Notes: a model not told the origin generated them from the sequence alone. Shown: positions 1-9,374, counted from the first letter of the stretch. The stretch is DNA of 64,000 nt from Streptomyces xanthii (GCF_014621695.1 NZ_CP061281.1:6200001-6264000); one strand, 5' to 3'. Program-made: numbers and translations.

Positions 1-1250
1 ATCGTGCGGTCCACCGCGACCCAGGCCATCACCTTCGAGTGCACGAAGTGCCGGCGCGGGCCGCGCACCTCCCAGATGCCCTCGTCCGGCTCGTCCCAGT
101 GGTCCTCCAGGTACCGGATGAGCTTCAGCTGGAGGATCGACGCGTAGTCGTTGCGGGCCAGGCCCGTCATGTGCGCCAGGTGCAGTGCCTCGGTGACCTC
201 GCCGTAGACGTCGAGCTGGAGCTGGTGCGCCGCCCCGTTGCCGACGCGGACCGGCGCCGAGTTCTCGTACCCCGGGAGCCAGTCCAGCTCCGCCTCGCCG
301 AGCTCGCGCTCGCCCGCGATGCCGTACATGATCTGCAGGTTCTCCGGGTCGCCGGCCACCGCCCGCAGCAACCACTCGCGCCAGGCTCGGGCCTCCTCGC
401 GGTAGCCGGTGCGCAGCAGCGAGGACAGGGTGATCGCCGCGTCCCGCAGCCAGGTGTAGCGGTAGTCCCAGTTCCGTACGCCGCCGATCTCCTCCGGCAG
501 CGAGGTGGTGGGGGCCGCCACGATGCCGCCCGTCGGCGCGTACGTGAGCGCCTTCAGCGTGATCAGCGAGCGGACCACGGCCTCGCGGTAGGGCCCGTGG
601 TACGTGCAGTGCTCGACCCACTCGCGCCAGAACTCCAGCGTCGCGTCCAGGGCGCCGTCCGGGTCCGGCAGGGCCGGCTGCTCCTTGTGCGAGGGCTGCC
701 ACTGGACGGTGAAGGCGAACTTCTCGCCGGGGGAGACGGTGAAGTCGGAGTACGTCGTCAGGTCCTTGCCGTACGTGTCCGCGTCCGTGTCCAGCCACAC
801 CGAGTCCGGGCCCGCCACGGCGACCGTGCGCCCGTCCACCTTGTGCACCCAGGGCACGATCCGCCCGTAGGAGAAGCGCATCCGCAGCGCCGAGCGCATC
901 GGGACGCGCCCGCTCAGGCCCTCCACGATCCGGGTCAGCTGGGGTGCGCCGTCGCGCGGCGGCATGAAGTCGGTCACGCGGACCGTGCCGCGCGGGGTGT
1001 CCCACTCGGAGACGAGGACCAGCGAGTCGCCGCGGTACTCGCGCCGCGTCGCCGCCGGTGGTCGGCCGCCGGCCGCGTAGGCGGGACCCAGCCGCCAGAA
1101 GCCGTGGTCCTCGGTGCCGAGCAGCCCGGCGAAAATGGCGTGCGAGTCGAAGCGGGGCAGGCACAGCCAGTCGACCGTGCCGTCCCGGCAGACCAGGGCG
1201 GCGGTCTGCATGTCTCCGATGAGTGCGTAATCCTCGATGCGCCCGGCCAC
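1..1250 (-). CDS. Glycoside hydrolase family 15 (glucoamylase/trehalase-like), 3' end outside window
   Basis: Cytosolic GH15 enzyme that would hydrolyse an alpha-glucoside such as trehalose or a maltodextrin; the substrate cannot be decided here. The protein begins MAGRIEDYALIGDMQTA, has the N-terminal beta-sandwich typical of the family (DGTVDWLCLPRFDS), then the alpha/alpha-barrel motif NWDYRYTWLRDAA and, near the cut end, PDEGIWEVRG, whose Glu aligns with the GH15 general acid. The general base lies beyond the window edge. I chose GTG at 1250 because the family usually starts just before AGRIEDYALIG; an in-frame GTG at 1274 would add eight residues. The gene is divergent from pyrG across about 490 bp. 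About 416 codons are visible. Family assignment is secure, substrate is not. Confidence 0.9.
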   Translation of the reverse strand, partial: MAGRIEDYALIGDMQTAALVCRDGTVDWLCLPRFDSHAIFAGLLGTEDHGFWRLGPAYAAGGRPPAATRREYRGDSLVLVSEWDTPRGTVRVTDFMPPRDGAPQLTRIVEGLSGRVPMRSALRMRFSYGRIVPWVHKVDGRTVAVAGPDSVWLDTDADTYGKDLTTYSDFTVSPGEKFAFTVQWQPSHKEQPALPDPDGALDATLEFWREWVEHCTYHGPYREAVVRSLITLKALTYAPTGGIVAAPTTSLPEEIGGVRNWDYRYTWLRDAAITLSSLLRTGYREEARAWREWLLRAVAGDPENLQIMYGIAGERELGEAELDWLPGYENSAPVRVGNGAAHQLQLDVYGEVTEALHLAHMTGLARNDYASILQLKLIRYLEDHWDEPDEGIWEVRGPRRHFVHSKVMAWVAVDRT

Positions 1251-1742
1251 GTGCAACTCCAGTCGAACGGCCACGTACGCCCCCGGAAGGTCAGGGGGCT
1301 GGGGTCAGGGGGGAAGGGCCGACGGACAGATGCTGGATACGTCCCGACACGTCGACCTGTATACGGCTGTACGGCGATTTTGGCGTGTTACGGCGTTGTC
1401 AAACGAACTGACGGACCGGTGTTCCGGGAGGGCCAGCCGAGTGTCCGAGCAGGATACGACGCACGTACCCGCTCTGCGTGCCGCTCACGGCAACACCCAT
1501 GGGCCGAACGAGTGACCGCAGGGTGACGAGGCCGTGTACCCCGCCGATACCCCGTCCATGCGGTGGCCACGCGTGTGCGGAGCGTGGCCGGAAGCGGTCT
1601 CGTCCGGTCGCTGATACCCTGGTAGCCCGTGAGCCGGTGGTCATCGAACCCCCGAACCGCAGCGACGGCGCCTCCCCCGGAAGACCTGGTGAGGAAGCCG
1701 GTACGCAGTCCAGACCGCGACCACGGGAGCCCCCCTTTGGCC
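1251..1742. other. Divergent intergenic region between GH15 gene and pyrG
   Basis: About 490 bp that must carry the promoters of both divergent genes. I found no hexamer pair good enough to call and no long inverted repeat. Open frames through it are in-frame leftward extensions of pyrG (a GTG at 1629) or antisense frames and lack family-like sequence. Confidence 0.5.
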
Positions 1743-3425
1743 ATGACGCCCAAATCAACGACGACCAAGCACATCTTCGTCACCGGGGGTGTCGCCTCCT
1801 CCCTCGGCAAGGGCCTCACCGCCTCCAGCCTCGGGATGCTGCTCAAGGCACGGGGCCTCCGCGTCGTCATGCAGAAGCTCGACCCGTACCTGAACGTCGA
1901 CCCGGGCACGATGAACCCCTTCCAGCACGGTGAGGTGTTCGTCACCAACGACGGCGCCGAGACCGACCTGGACATCGGCCACTACGAGCGCTTCCTCGAC
2001 CGCGACCTCGACGGCTCGGCCAACGTGACGACCGGCCAGGTCTACTCGCAGGTCATCGCCAAGGAGCGGCGCGGCGAGTACCTCGGCGACACCGTCCAGG
2101 TCATCCCGCACATCACGAACGAGATCAAGCACCGCATCCGCCGCATGGCGACGGACGAGGTCGACGTCGTGATCACCGAGGTCGGCGGCACCGTCGGCGA
2201 CATCGAGTCGCTGCCGTTCCTGGAGACCGTCCGCCAGGTCCGCCACGAGGTCGGCCGCGACAACGTGTTCGTGGTCCACATCTCGCTGCTGCCCTACATC
2301 GGCCCCTCCGGCGAGCTCAAGACCAAGCCGACCCAGCACTCGGTCGCCGCCCTGCGCAACATCGGTATCCAGCCGGACGCCATCGTGCTGCGCTGCGACC
2401 GCGAGGTCCCCACCGCCATCAAGCGCAAGATCTCGCTGATGTGCGACGTCGACGAGGCCGCCGTCGTGGCCTGCCCCGACGCCCGCTCGATCTACGACAT
2501 CCCGAAGGTCGTGCACGCCGAGGGTCTCGACGCGTACGTCGTGCGCAAGCTCGACCTGCCGTTCCGCGACGTGGACTGGACGACCTGGGACGACCTGCTC
2601 GACCGCGTCCACAACCCCGACCACGAGATCGTCATGGCCCTGGTCGGCAAGTACATCGACCTGCCCGACGCCTACCTGTCGGTGACCGAGGCGCTGCGCG
2701 CCGGCGGCTTCGCCAACAAGGCCCGCGTCAAGATCAAGTGGGTCACCTCGGACGACTGCAAGACCCCGGCCGGCGCCAAGAAGCAGCTCGGCGACGTCGA
2801 CGCGATCTGCATCCCCGGCGGCTTCGGCGACCGCGGTGTCTCCGGCAAGGTCGGCGCGATCCAGTTCGCCCGCGAGAACAAGATCCCGCTGCTCGGCCTC
2901 TGCCTGGGCCTGCAGTGCACCGTGATCGAGGCCGCGCGCAACCTGGCCGACATCCCGGACGCCAACTCCACCGAGTTCGACGCCGCGACCGCCCACCCGG
3001 TCATCTCCACCATGGCCGAGCAGCTCGACATCGTCGCCGGTGAGGGCGACATGGGCGGCACCATGCGGCTCGGCATGTACCCGGCCAAGCTCGCCGAGGG
3101 CTCCATCGTGCGCGAGGTGTACGACGGCAAGGAGTACGTCGAGGAGCGCCACCGTCACCGCTACGAGGTGAACAACGCGTACCGCGCCGAGCTCGAGAAG
3201 AAGGCCGGTCTGCAGTTCTCCGGCCTCTCCCCGGACGGCAAGCTCGTCGAGTACGTCGAGTACCCGCGCGACGTCCACCCCTACCTGGTCGCCACCCAGG
3301 CGCACCCGGAGCTGCGCTCGCGTCCGACGCGTCCGCACCCGCTCTTCGCCGGTCTGGTGAAGGCCGCGGTCGAGCGCAAGGTCGCGGCCGCCGCCGCTGC
3401 CACGGGGGCCAAGAAGGCCAAGTAA
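1743..3425 (+). CDS. pyrG: CTP synthase
   Basis: Converts UTP, ATP and glutamine to CTP, the last step of pyrimidine nucleotide synthesis in the cytosol. The 560-residue protein has the N-terminal synthetase P-loop ([19 protein letters not shown]), the conserved [19 protein letters not shown] segment, and a C-terminal class I glutamine amidotransferase domain with nucleophile Cys in GLCLGLQC and the His/Glu pair in [16 protein letters not shown]. Length matches the family, with a short Ala/Lys-rich tail. ATG 1743 is chosen because the family starts right before the [12 protein letters not shown] strand; the upstream GTG at 1629 adds 38 residues of low-quality sequence. It is followed by a hairpin with a T-rich tail, so it is probably monocistronic. 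Confidence 0.98.
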   Translation: MTPKSTTTKHIFVTGGVASSLGKGLTASSLGMLLKARGLRVVMQKLDPYLNVDPGTMNPFQHGEVFVTNDGAETDLDIGHYERFLDRDLDGSANVTTGQVYSQVIAKERRGEYLGDTVQVIPHITNEIKHRIRRMATDEVDVVITEVGGTVGDIESLPFLETVRQVRHEVGRDNVFVVHISLLPYIGPSGELKTKPTQHSVAALRNIGIQPDAIVLRCDREVPTAIKRKISLMCDVDEAAVVACPDARSIYDIPKVVHAEGLDAYVVRKLDLPFRDVDWTTWDDLLDRVHNPDHEIVMALVGKYIDLPDAYLSVTEALRAGGFANKARVKIKWVTSDDCKTPAGAKKQLGDVDAICIPGGFGDRGVSGKVGAIQFARENKIPLLGLCLGLQCTVIEAARNLADIPDANSTEFDAATAHPVISTMAEQLDIVAGEGDMGGTMRLGMYPAKLAEGSIVREVYDGKEYVEERHRHRYEVNNAYRAELEKKAGLQFSGLSPDGKLVEYVEYPRDVHPYLVATQAHPELRSRPTRPHPLFAGLVKAAVERKVAAAAAATGAKKAK

Positions 3426-3452
3426 GGCCCGTACGCCGAGCGATGTACGGTT

Positions 3453-3488
3453 ACCGGGGTGCGTGCCGAATGCGGCACGTGCCCCGGT
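3453..3488 (+). terminator. Rho-independent-type terminator after pyrG
   Basis: A 16-bp stem (accggggtgcgtgccg with its partner, containing two G-T pairs) around the loop aatg, followed by tttctttgtg. The stem and T-rich run lie 28 bp after the pyrG stop, so it should end pyrG transcription before the Nudix gene. Confidence 0.8.
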
Positions 3489-3537
3489 TTCTTTGTGTGG
3501 CAAGCGCTTCGCGCGGCAAGTGGGAGGAACGTTCGGC

Positions 3538-4170
3538 ATGACGACGATCAGGGACACCGCCGAGCAGTGGGAGGTCCGGGCGACCGCGACCCCCTTCGTC
3601 GGGAACAAGACCTCCGTGCGGACGGACGAGGTCGTCATGCCCGACGGCGAGGTCGTCCACCGCGACTACCAGGTCCACCCCGGCTCCGTCGCCGTGCTCG
3701 CCCTCGACGACCAGGACCGGGTGCTGATCCTCAAGCAGTACCGCCACCCCGTGCACATGAAGCTCTGGGAGATCCCGGCCGGACTGCTCGACATCCCCGG
3801 TGAGAACCCGCTGCACGCCGCCCAGCGCGAGCTCTACGAGGAGGCGCACGTCAAGGCGGAGGACTGGCGCGTCCTGACCGACGTCTACACGACGCCGGGC
3901 GGCTGCTCCGAGGCCGTGCGCATCTTCCTCGCGCGGGATCTGGCCGAGGCGGAGGGGGAGCGGTTCGAGGTCGAGCACGAGGAGGCCGACATGGAGTTGG
4001 CCCGGGTGCCGCTCGGTGACCTGGTCTCCGGGGTGCTCGCCGGTGACCTGCACAACAACTGCCTGGTCGTGGGCGTGCTCTCGCTCGTCGCAGCGCGTTC
4101 TGTCGAGGGCGGGATCGATGGGCTGAGGCCGGCCGAGGCGCCCTGGCCTGCGCGTCCGTTCGAGGCCTGA
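3538..4170 (+). CDS. Nudix hydrolase, ADP-ribose pyrophosphatase type
   Basis: Predicted cytosolic hydrolase of ADP-ribose (to AMP and ribose-5-phosphate) or a related nucleoside diphosphate sugar. The 210-residue protein carries the Nudix helix as GENPLHAAQRELYEEAHV, which fits E-x7-RE-x2-EE, preceded by the PAGLLDIPGE segment typical of actinobacterial ADP-ribose pyrophosphatases. ATG 3538 follows a good ggagga ribosome binding site at about 3523; an earlier in-frame start at 3463 lies inside the pyrG terminator. The C-terminal 25 residues (after LSLVAARS) look like a variable tail. It is the first of two Nudix proteins in the window; the other (12865) is a regulator-type fusion. Together with the ADP-ribosylglycohydrolase at 13.7 kb it makes ADP-ribose turnover a local theme, although the loci are 9 kb apart. 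Confidence 0.92.
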   Translation: MTTIRDTAEQWEVRATATPFVGNKTSVRTDEVVMPDGEVVHRDYQVHPGSVAVLALDDQDRVLILKQYRHPVHMKLWEIPAGLLDIPGENPLHAAQRELYEEAHVKAEDWRVLTDVYTTPGGCSEAVRIFLARDLAEAEGERFEVEHEEADMELARVPLGDLVSGVLAGDLHNNCLVVGVLSLVAARSVEGGIDGLRPAEAPWPARPFEA

Positions 4171-4195
4171 TCGGTTTCGTCGGCGGGTGCGGGTG

Positions 4196-4355
4196 CGGTG
4201 GGGGCTGGTCGCGCAGTTCCCCGCGCCCCTGGAAGGCATGCGGCTTCGCCGCGCCTTCCCCCGATGAAAGGCGCCCGGCGCCTTTCATCGGAGAGATGCG
4301 GCGCGAAGCGCATGCATCTCAGGGGCGCGGGGAACTGCGCGACCAGCCCCCACCG
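4196..4355. repeat. 160-bp nested palindromic repeat (dispersed Streptomyces-type element)
   Basis: Outer arms 4196-4231 and 4320-4355 are perfect reverse complements over 35 bp plus one more pair (core gcgcagttccccgcgcccct). Inside sits a second perfect 15-bp palindrome, 4261-4275 with 4277-4291 (ccgatgaaaggcgcc), and two partly complementary segments between. There is no open frame for a transposase. One-armed, diverged copies of the outer arm occur at 32377-32408 and 54188-54220. This explains most of the 345-bp gap between the Nudix gene and the STAND gene; the remaining 4356-4515 shows nothing I recognise apart from the likely ribosome binding site. Confidence 0.88.
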
Positions 4356-4515
4356 GCCCGCAGCCCGCGACGAATCCCCGCCCGGTCCCACAATCCGCTG
4401 ATCCGATCAGGGGACTTGTGCGCGCCGCCCGCCCAGGGCACCCGCACCCCCTGAACTAGGCTCGGGATCGCCCCTGCCGACCCCCGGAGGGGATGGGTGA
4501 GACGGAGCGTGGCCC

Positions 4516-6618
4516 GTGACGGATCAGGCGGTCGAGTCGGACGACGTGACGGCGGTCGGGAAGTCGTCCGGACCCGCACCCCGCAGCTCCCGCAAACCCC
4601 GGCCCCGTACGCAGGCGAACCGTCAGTTCCTGGGCCGCCGCCGGGAGTTGGCCGAACTCAGGTCCGACATCGAACGGGCCGGACTCGACACCCTGTCCGG
4701 CCGCAAGGCCCCCCGCGCCCGCGTCCTGCTCATCGCCGGCCGCCCCGGCACCGGCCGCACCGCACTGGCCGGGGAACTGCTGCGCGAGGTCGCCGAGCGG
4801 TACCCGGACGGGGCACTGCGGGTCCGGCTGAGCGGCGCCGACGGCACCCCCGTTCCCACCGAACGCGTGGCCCGTGAGCTGCTCGACGCGCTCGAACTGC
4901 CCGCGCCGCCCGGCGAGTCGGCCGACGACCTCACGGAACGGCTGCGCGAGGGGCTCGCCCTGCGCCGCGTCGTCCTGTTCCTCGACGACGCCCAGGACGC
5001 CGAACAGGTCGACCAGCTGCTGCCCGACACCCCCGACTGTCTGGTCGTCGCCGTCGCCGAAGGCCCCCTCACCGGCATCCCCGACGTACGGCCCTGCACC
5101 CTCGGCGGACTCGACACCAAGTCCGCGCTCGAACTGCTCACCCGCCACACCGGCTCCGTCCGCATCACCTGCGACCCGCGCTCGGCCGAGTCCCTGGTCG
5201 AACTGTGCGGGGCCGAGCCGGCCGCGCTCGAACTCGCCGGCGGCTGGCTCGCCGTACGCCCCAAGGAGTCGGTCGCCGACCTGGCCAAGCAGCTGCACGC
5301 CCAGGACGGGGAGGGCACCGCGCTCGCCCGGGTCTTCCGGCACTCGTACGCCACGCTGCCCGGGCCCGCCGCCCGGATACTGCGCTATCTGTCGCTGGCC
5401 CCCGACGGCTACGTGGACCCGCACACGGCGTCCGCGCTGGCCGGCTGCTCCGTGTCCGCCGCGCAGACCACCCTCGACGACTTCGTGACCCTCGGCCTGG
5501 TCCGCGCCGTGCCCTCCGAGCTGCCCCAGTACGAGGTGCCGGGCTGCCTGGTGCCGCTGCTGCGCGGGCTCACCGAGACCCAGGACCGGCCCGGCGAGGT
5601 GCAGCTGGCCCGCGCCCGCATGCTGGAGCGCACCGTACGGCTGCTCACCTCCTGCCGCGCCGTCACCGAGCCCGACGGGTCCCCGGCCCGCAAGAAGCTG
5701 GCCGGGCTGCCCAGCGCCCTGCGGTTCGCGGACCCCGCGGCCGCCGCCGAGTGGCTGCGCGTCCGGCAGCCCGCGCTGCTCGCCGCGGCCCGCCTGGCCG
5801 TCGCGGACGGCGAGCTCGACACCCTGGCCCGGCGGCTGATGTCGGCGCTGGCCCGGGCCCTGGTCGCCCACCGCGGCACCGAGGCGGCGGCCCCCGAGCT
5901 GTACGGGATCCACCGCATGGTGCTGGACGTCGCCGAGCGCCGTGACCTGCCCCGCGAGAAGGCCGCGGCGCTGCTGAACCTCGCCGACGTGGACGCGCAG
6001 ACCGGCCGGACCCGGGACGCCCTCGCCCGCTACCGGGCCGCGCTGGACGCCGGACGTGAGGCCCGGGACCCGTACGCGACCGGCCGCGCGATGGAATCCG
6101 TAGGCGGCGCGCACCAGGAGCTGGGGGACTGGCAGCGGGCCGCCGACTGGTACGGGCGGGCCCTCGCGCAGCGGCTCGCGCGCGGGGAGCGGGCCGACGC
6201 CGCGCGGTTGCACGGCCGGATCGCCGCCGTGCACACCTACGCGGGCCGGTACGGGGAGGCGCTGCGCAGCTGGCGCTCGGCGGTGGCCGGGTACCGCAAG
6301 CAGGGCGATGTGCCCGCGCAGGCGCGGGCGTTGAGCGAGCTGGCGCGGGTGCAGGAGTATGCGGGGCGGCCCGAGGAGTCGCTGCGCACCTGCCAGGAGG
6401 CGGTCGAATGGGCACGTCAGGCCAAGGACGTCCGGCTGCAGGCCGCGCTCCAGCTGCGGCTGGCCGACACCCTCGAACGACTGGGCGACCCCGCGGCGGC
6501 CAAGCTGCACCGGGGCGCGGCCGAGCGCATGCTGGGGGAGGAGCTCACTCCGGAGGTAAAACCTTCGAAGGAGGCCGCGAACGCCTACGAAATCCGTAGT
6601 GCATCGTCTGAAGATTGA
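4516..6618 (+). CDS. STAND/NB-ARC-type ATPase with C-terminal TPR repeats
   Basis: A 700-residue signal-transduction ATPase of the AfsR/STAND kind but lacking an N-terminal DNA-binding domain. Order: a basic, disordered 35-residue start; NB-ARC-like NTPase about residues 36-270 with Walker A GRPGTGRTAL (about 75-84), Walker B VVLFLDDAQD (about 152-161) and the GxP-like GAEPAALELAGGWLA; a winged-helix-like linker; then helical TPR repeats from about 460 to 660 (for example YATGRAMESVGGAHQELGDW). The invariant Walker A lysine is arginine, which would weaken or abolish ATP hydrolysis if real. Start GTG 4516 has an upstream ggag. It stands alone between the palindrome and ald. Target and ligand are unknown. 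Family fairly sure, function unknown. Confidence 0.82.
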   Translation: MTDQAVESDDVTAVGKSSGPAPRSSRKPRPRTQANRQFLGRRRELAELRSDIERAGLDTLSGRKAPRARVLLIAGRPGTGRTALAGELLREVAERYPDGALRVRLSGADGTPVPTERVARELLDALELPAPPGESADDLTERLREGLALRRVVLFLDDAQDAEQVDQLLPDTPDCLVVAVAEGPLTGIPDVRPCTLGGLDTKSALELLTRHTGSVRITCDPRSAESLVELCGAEPAALELAGGWLAVRPKESVADLAKQLHAQDGEGTALARVFRHSYATLPGPAARILRYLSLAPDGYVDPHTASALAGCSVSAAQTTLDDFVTLGLVRAVPSELPQYEVPGCLVPLLRGLTETQDRPGEVQLARARMLERTVRLLTSCRAVTEPDGSPARKKLAGLPSALRFADPAAAAEWLRVRQPALLAAARLAVADGELDTLARRLMSALARALVAHRGTEAAAPELYGIHRMVLDVAERRDLPREKAAALLNLADVDAQTGRTRDALARYRAALDAGREARDPYATGRAMESVGGAHQELGDWQRAADWYGRALAQRLARGERADAARLHGRIAAVHTYAGRYGEALRSWRSAVAGYRKQGDVPAQARALSELARVQEYAGRPEESLRTCQEAVEWARQAKDVRLQAALQLRLADTLERLGDPAAAKLHRGAAERMLGEELTPEVKPSKEAANAYEIRSASSED

Positions 6619-6631
6619 TGCAACGAAAGGC

Positions 6632-6659
6632 TAGACAGCAAGAAAACCTTCATTAGACT
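6632..6659 (+). promoter_or_regulatory. Candidate sigma-70-type promoter of ald
   Basis: TAGACA (6632-6637), a 16-bp spacer, then TAGACT (6654-6659), close to the HrdB-type consensus. It would give a leader of roughly 100 nt before the ald ATG. It lies in the A/T-richest part of this region, just after the STAND gene stop. Not tested. Confidence 0.45.
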
Positions 6660-6764
6660 GGCTCCACTGCGGTGATTCCGCGGTCTCTCCTGGTGTGTCC
6701 CCCGGCACACTGGTATGTAGTGCATTGCCCGAGAAATCCCCTGAGCCAAGGACCGTGATCGACG

Positions 6765-7880
6765 ATGAAGGTCGGCATCCCCCGCGAGGTCAAGAACAAC
6801 GAGTTCCGGGTGGCCATCACCCCCGCCGGCGTGCATGAGCTCGTGCGCCACGGCCACCAGGTCTTCATCGAGCAGAACGCCGGTGTCGGCTCCTCGATCA
6901 CGGACGACGAGTACGTCTCGGCCGGAGCGCAGATCCTCGGCACCGCCGACGAGGTCTGGGCCACCGCCGACCTGCTCCTGAAGGTCAAGGAGCCGATCGC
7001 GGAGGAGTACCACCGCCTCCGCAAGGACCAGACCCTCTTCACCTACCTGCACCTGGCCGCCTCCAAGGAGTGCACGGACGCGCTCCTCGAGTCCGGCACC
7101 ACCGCCATCGCGTACGAGACGGTCGAGACCGCGAACCGCGCGCTCCCGCTGCTCGCCCCGATGTCCGAGGTCGCGGGCCGTCTGGCCCCGCAGGTCGGCG
7201 CCTACCACCTGATGCGCTCGGTCGGCGGCCGCGGCGTGCTCCCCGGCGGCGTCCCCGGCACCCACGCCGGCAAGGCCGTCGTCATCGGCGGCGGCGTCTC
7301 CGGCTGGAACGCCACGCAGATCGCCGTCGGCATGGGCTTCCACGTGACCCTGCTCGACAAGGACATCAACAAGCTCCGCGAGGCCGACAAGATCTTCGGC
7401 ACCAAGGTGCAGACGATCGTCTCCAACGCCTACGAGCTGGAGAAGGCCGTCGTCGAGGCCGACCTCGTCATCGGCGCCGTCCTCATCCCGGGCGCCAAGG
7501 CCCCGAAGCTGGTCACCAACGAGCTCGTCGCCAAGATGAAGCCCGGAAGTGTCCTTGTCGACATCGCGATCGACCAGGGCGGCTGCTTCGAGGACTCGCA
7601 CCCGACCACGCACGCCGAGCCGACCTTCCAGGTCCACAACTCGGTCTTCTACTGCGTCGCCAACATGCCGGGCGCCGTGCCCAACACGTCGACGTACGCG
7701 CTGACGAACGCCACGCTGCCCTACATCGTGTCGCTGGCCAACAACGGCTGGGTCGAGGCCCTGCGCCGTGACCCCGCGCTCGCCCTGGGCCTCAACACCC
7801 ATGACGGCAAGGTGGTTTACAAGGAGGTCGCCGAGGCGCACGGTCTCGAGCACCTCGAGCTCGAGACGCTCCTCGGCTGA
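6765..7880 (+). CDS. ald: L-alanine dehydrogenase
   Basis: NAD-dependent interconversion of L-alanine with pyruvate and ammonia; used for alanine catabolism and redox or nitrogen balance in the cytosol. The 371-residue protein matches the family end to end: MKVGIPREVKNNEFRVA start, catalytic Lys in LLLKVKEP and His in YLHLA, the Rossmann nucleotide-binding segment GGGVSGWNATQIA, the acid after it (LLDKD) and the active-site Asp in DIAIDQGGC. ATG 6765 has an aagga motif about 13 bp upstream. It is probably transcribed alone, with a candidate promoter at 6632 and a hairpin after the stop. No regulator of the AldR type is adjacent. Confidence 0.98.
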   Translation: MKVGIPREVKNNEFRVAITPAGVHELVRHGHQVFIEQNAGVGSSITDDEYVSAGAQILGTADEVWATADLLLKVKEPIAEEYHRLRKDQTLFTYLHLAASKECTDALLESGTTAIAYETVETANRALPLLAPMSEVAGRLAPQVGAYHLMRSVGGRGVLPGGVPGTHAGKAVVIGGGVSGWNATQIAVGMGFHVTLLDKDINKLREADKIFGTKVQTIVSNAYELEKAVVEADLVIGAVLIPGAKAPKLVTNELVAKMKPGSVLVDIAIDQGGCFEDSHPTTHAEPTFQVHNSVFYCVANMPGAVPNTSTYALTNATLPYIVSLANNGWVEALRRDPALALGLNTHDGKVVYKEVAEAHGLEHLELETLLG

Positions 7881-7910
7881 CGTCAACCGAAGTCGTCAAT
7901 CTCACGCCCA

Positions 7911-7938
7911 CGGCCGGACCTCGTCAGAGGTCCGGCCG
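7911..7938 (+). terminator. Stem-loop terminator after ald
   Basis: Perfect 11-bp stem cggccggacct / aggtccggccg with a 6-nt loop, starting 31 bp after the ald stop. There is no T-run, which is common for Streptomyces terminators. Confidence 0.7.
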
Positions 7939-8195
7939 TACGCGCATGGGTCAGGACATGGTCAACTCGCCTTGAAGGTAACCCTTTAACCGATTCGCTC
8001 CCTCGCGAAACGTGGCGAAGAACCCCCGTACGCCCTTGACATGAGGGTGTTCCATTACCGACACATCGTGCCGGGTCCGGTGGATTGTGTTGCTGCGGAG
8101 CGGTGACACGCCATAGAGTCGCCAACCGTCGGCATGGTGCCACGCTGACCTATCGATAAATGTTCCTGGTCACGTCCAAGGAGGTAAGACGACTT
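7939..8195. promoter_or_regulatory. Leader and promoter region of the parA-scp operon
   Basis: This holds a TTGACA at 8036-8041 without a convincing matching -10, and a strong ribosome binding site aaggaggt at 8178-8185 placed 10 bp before GTG 8196. The ribosome binding site decides the parA start against the longer in-frame ATG at 8160. Confidence 0.55.
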
Positions 8196-9374
8196 GTGAA
8201 TGAGTCGACATTTACTCCCGGAGGTGGCCGGCCGGGCGGGCAGGGACCCGCGGGGCTTCAGGCTGTCGGCTCCGTCGCTGTACGCACCTTCGCGGCCCAC
8301 CAGAGCGGCTACCGGAGCAGCCCCCCGCAGACGCCGACGCAGACAGCACACCAGAGCATGGATGGCCATCACGTGAACGCCATGGCCGGCGACCGAAGCG
8401 GCGACACACACAGCCACTTCGCCGACTACGACGAACTGCCCGAGGGGCACTTCTACGACCCCGACGCCGAGTACGAGCCCGATCCCGAGTACGCGGCCAC
8501 GCTCGCCCCGGACGCTGCCCGTCAGCGCCGCGAGCGCGTCGGCCCGACCGGGCGCCCGCTCCCGTACTTCCCGATCCCAGGACCGCTGACCGACCACGGC
8601 CCGGCGAAGATCATCGCGATGTGCAACCAGAAGGGCGGCGTCGGCAAGACCACGTCGACCATCAACCTGGGTGCCGCGCTCGCCGAGTACGGACGCCGGG
8701 TGCTGCTCGTCGACTTCGACCCGCAGGGTGCCCTGTCGGTCGGCCTCGGCGTCAACCCGATGGAGCTCGACCTCACCGTCTACAACCTGCTCATGGAGCG
8801 GGGCATGTCGGCCGACGAGGTCCTCCTGAAGACCGCGGTCCCGAACATGGACCTGCTGCCGAGCAACATCGACCTCTCGGCCGCCGAGGTCCAGTTGGTG
8901 AGCGAGGTGGCGCGCGAGTCCACGCTGCAGCGCGCCCTGAAGCCGCTGATGTCCGACTACGACTACATCGTGATCGACTGTCAGCCCTCGCTCGGCCTGC
9001 TCACCGTGAACGCGCTGACGGCCGCTCACAAGGTGATCGTGCCGCTGGAGTGCGAGTTCTTCGCGCTGCGCGGTGTGGCCCTGCTGACCGAGACGATCGA
9101 GAAGGTCCAGGAGCGGCTCAACCCCGACCTGGAGCTCGACGGCATCCTCGCCACGATGTACGACTCGCGGACCGTGCACAGCCGTGAGGTCCTCGCGCGC
9201 GTGGTCGAGGCGTTCGACGATCACGTCTACCACACGGTCATCGGCCGCACGGTGCGCTTCCCGGAGACCACGGTCGCCGGCGAGCCCATCACCACGTACG
9301 CCTCGAACTCGGTCGGTGCCGCCGCCTACCGTCAGCTCGCCAGGGAGGTGCTCGCCCGGTGTCACGCCGAGTGA
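8196..9374 (+). CDS. ParA/Soj-family ATPase linked to scpAB
   Basis: Cytosolic deviant-Walker ATPase of the chromosome/plasmid partition family, 392 residues. The first 130 residues are disordered and acidic (ADYDELPEGHFYDPDAEYE); the ATPase follows with CNQKGGVGKTTSTINLG (deviant Walker A, signature Lys present), switch I LLVDFDPQGALSVG, and YIVIDCQPSLGLLT (Walker B). It is first in a tightly coupled run: parA, small basic protein, scpA, scpB. The normal Streptomyces ParA is encoded next to parB at the origin, so this is a second, orphan-type ParA. Context next to the SMC kleisin genes suggests a role in nucleoid organisation or sporulation segregation. That role is inference. Confidence 0.92.
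   Translation: MNESTFTPGGGRPGGQGPAGLQAVGSVAVRTFAAHQSGYRSSPPQTPTQTAHQSMDGHHVNAMAGDRSGDTHSHFADYDELPEGHFYDPDAEYEPDPEYAATLAPDAARQRRERVGPTGRPLPYFPIPGPLTDHGPAKIIAMCNQKGGVGKTTSTINLGAALAEYGRRVLLVDFDPQGALSVGLGVNPMELDLTVYNLLMERGMSADEVLLKTAVPNMDLLPSNIDLSAAEVQLVSEVARESTLQRALKPLMSDYDYIVIDCQPSLGLLTVNALTAAHKVIVPLECEFFALRGVALLTETIEKVQERLNPDLELDGILATMYDSRTVHSREVLARVVEAFDDHVYHTVIGRTVRFPETTVAGEPITTYASNSVGAAAYRQLAREVLARCHAE

Noticed and set aside
39..1526. 495-codon plus-strand frame at the window start
   Set aside because: It is the complement of the GH15 gene and then of non-coding DNA; Arg/Val/Leu-rich without motifs.
1755..3638. 627-codon open frame antisense to pyrG
   Set aside because: pyrG is certain on the other strand. 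Long antisense frames are usual in DNA with G or C at most third codon positions. Its product is Val/Leu/Asp/Gly-rich without any family motif.
4196..4355. Insertion sequence or transposon
   Set aside because: There is no transposase frame and no target-site duplication that I can see; the sequence is fully palindromic and better called a repeat.
8196..9374. Plasmid partition system from an integrated element
   Set aside because: No integrase, no att repeats and no base-composition change; parA is coupled to chromosomal scpAB.
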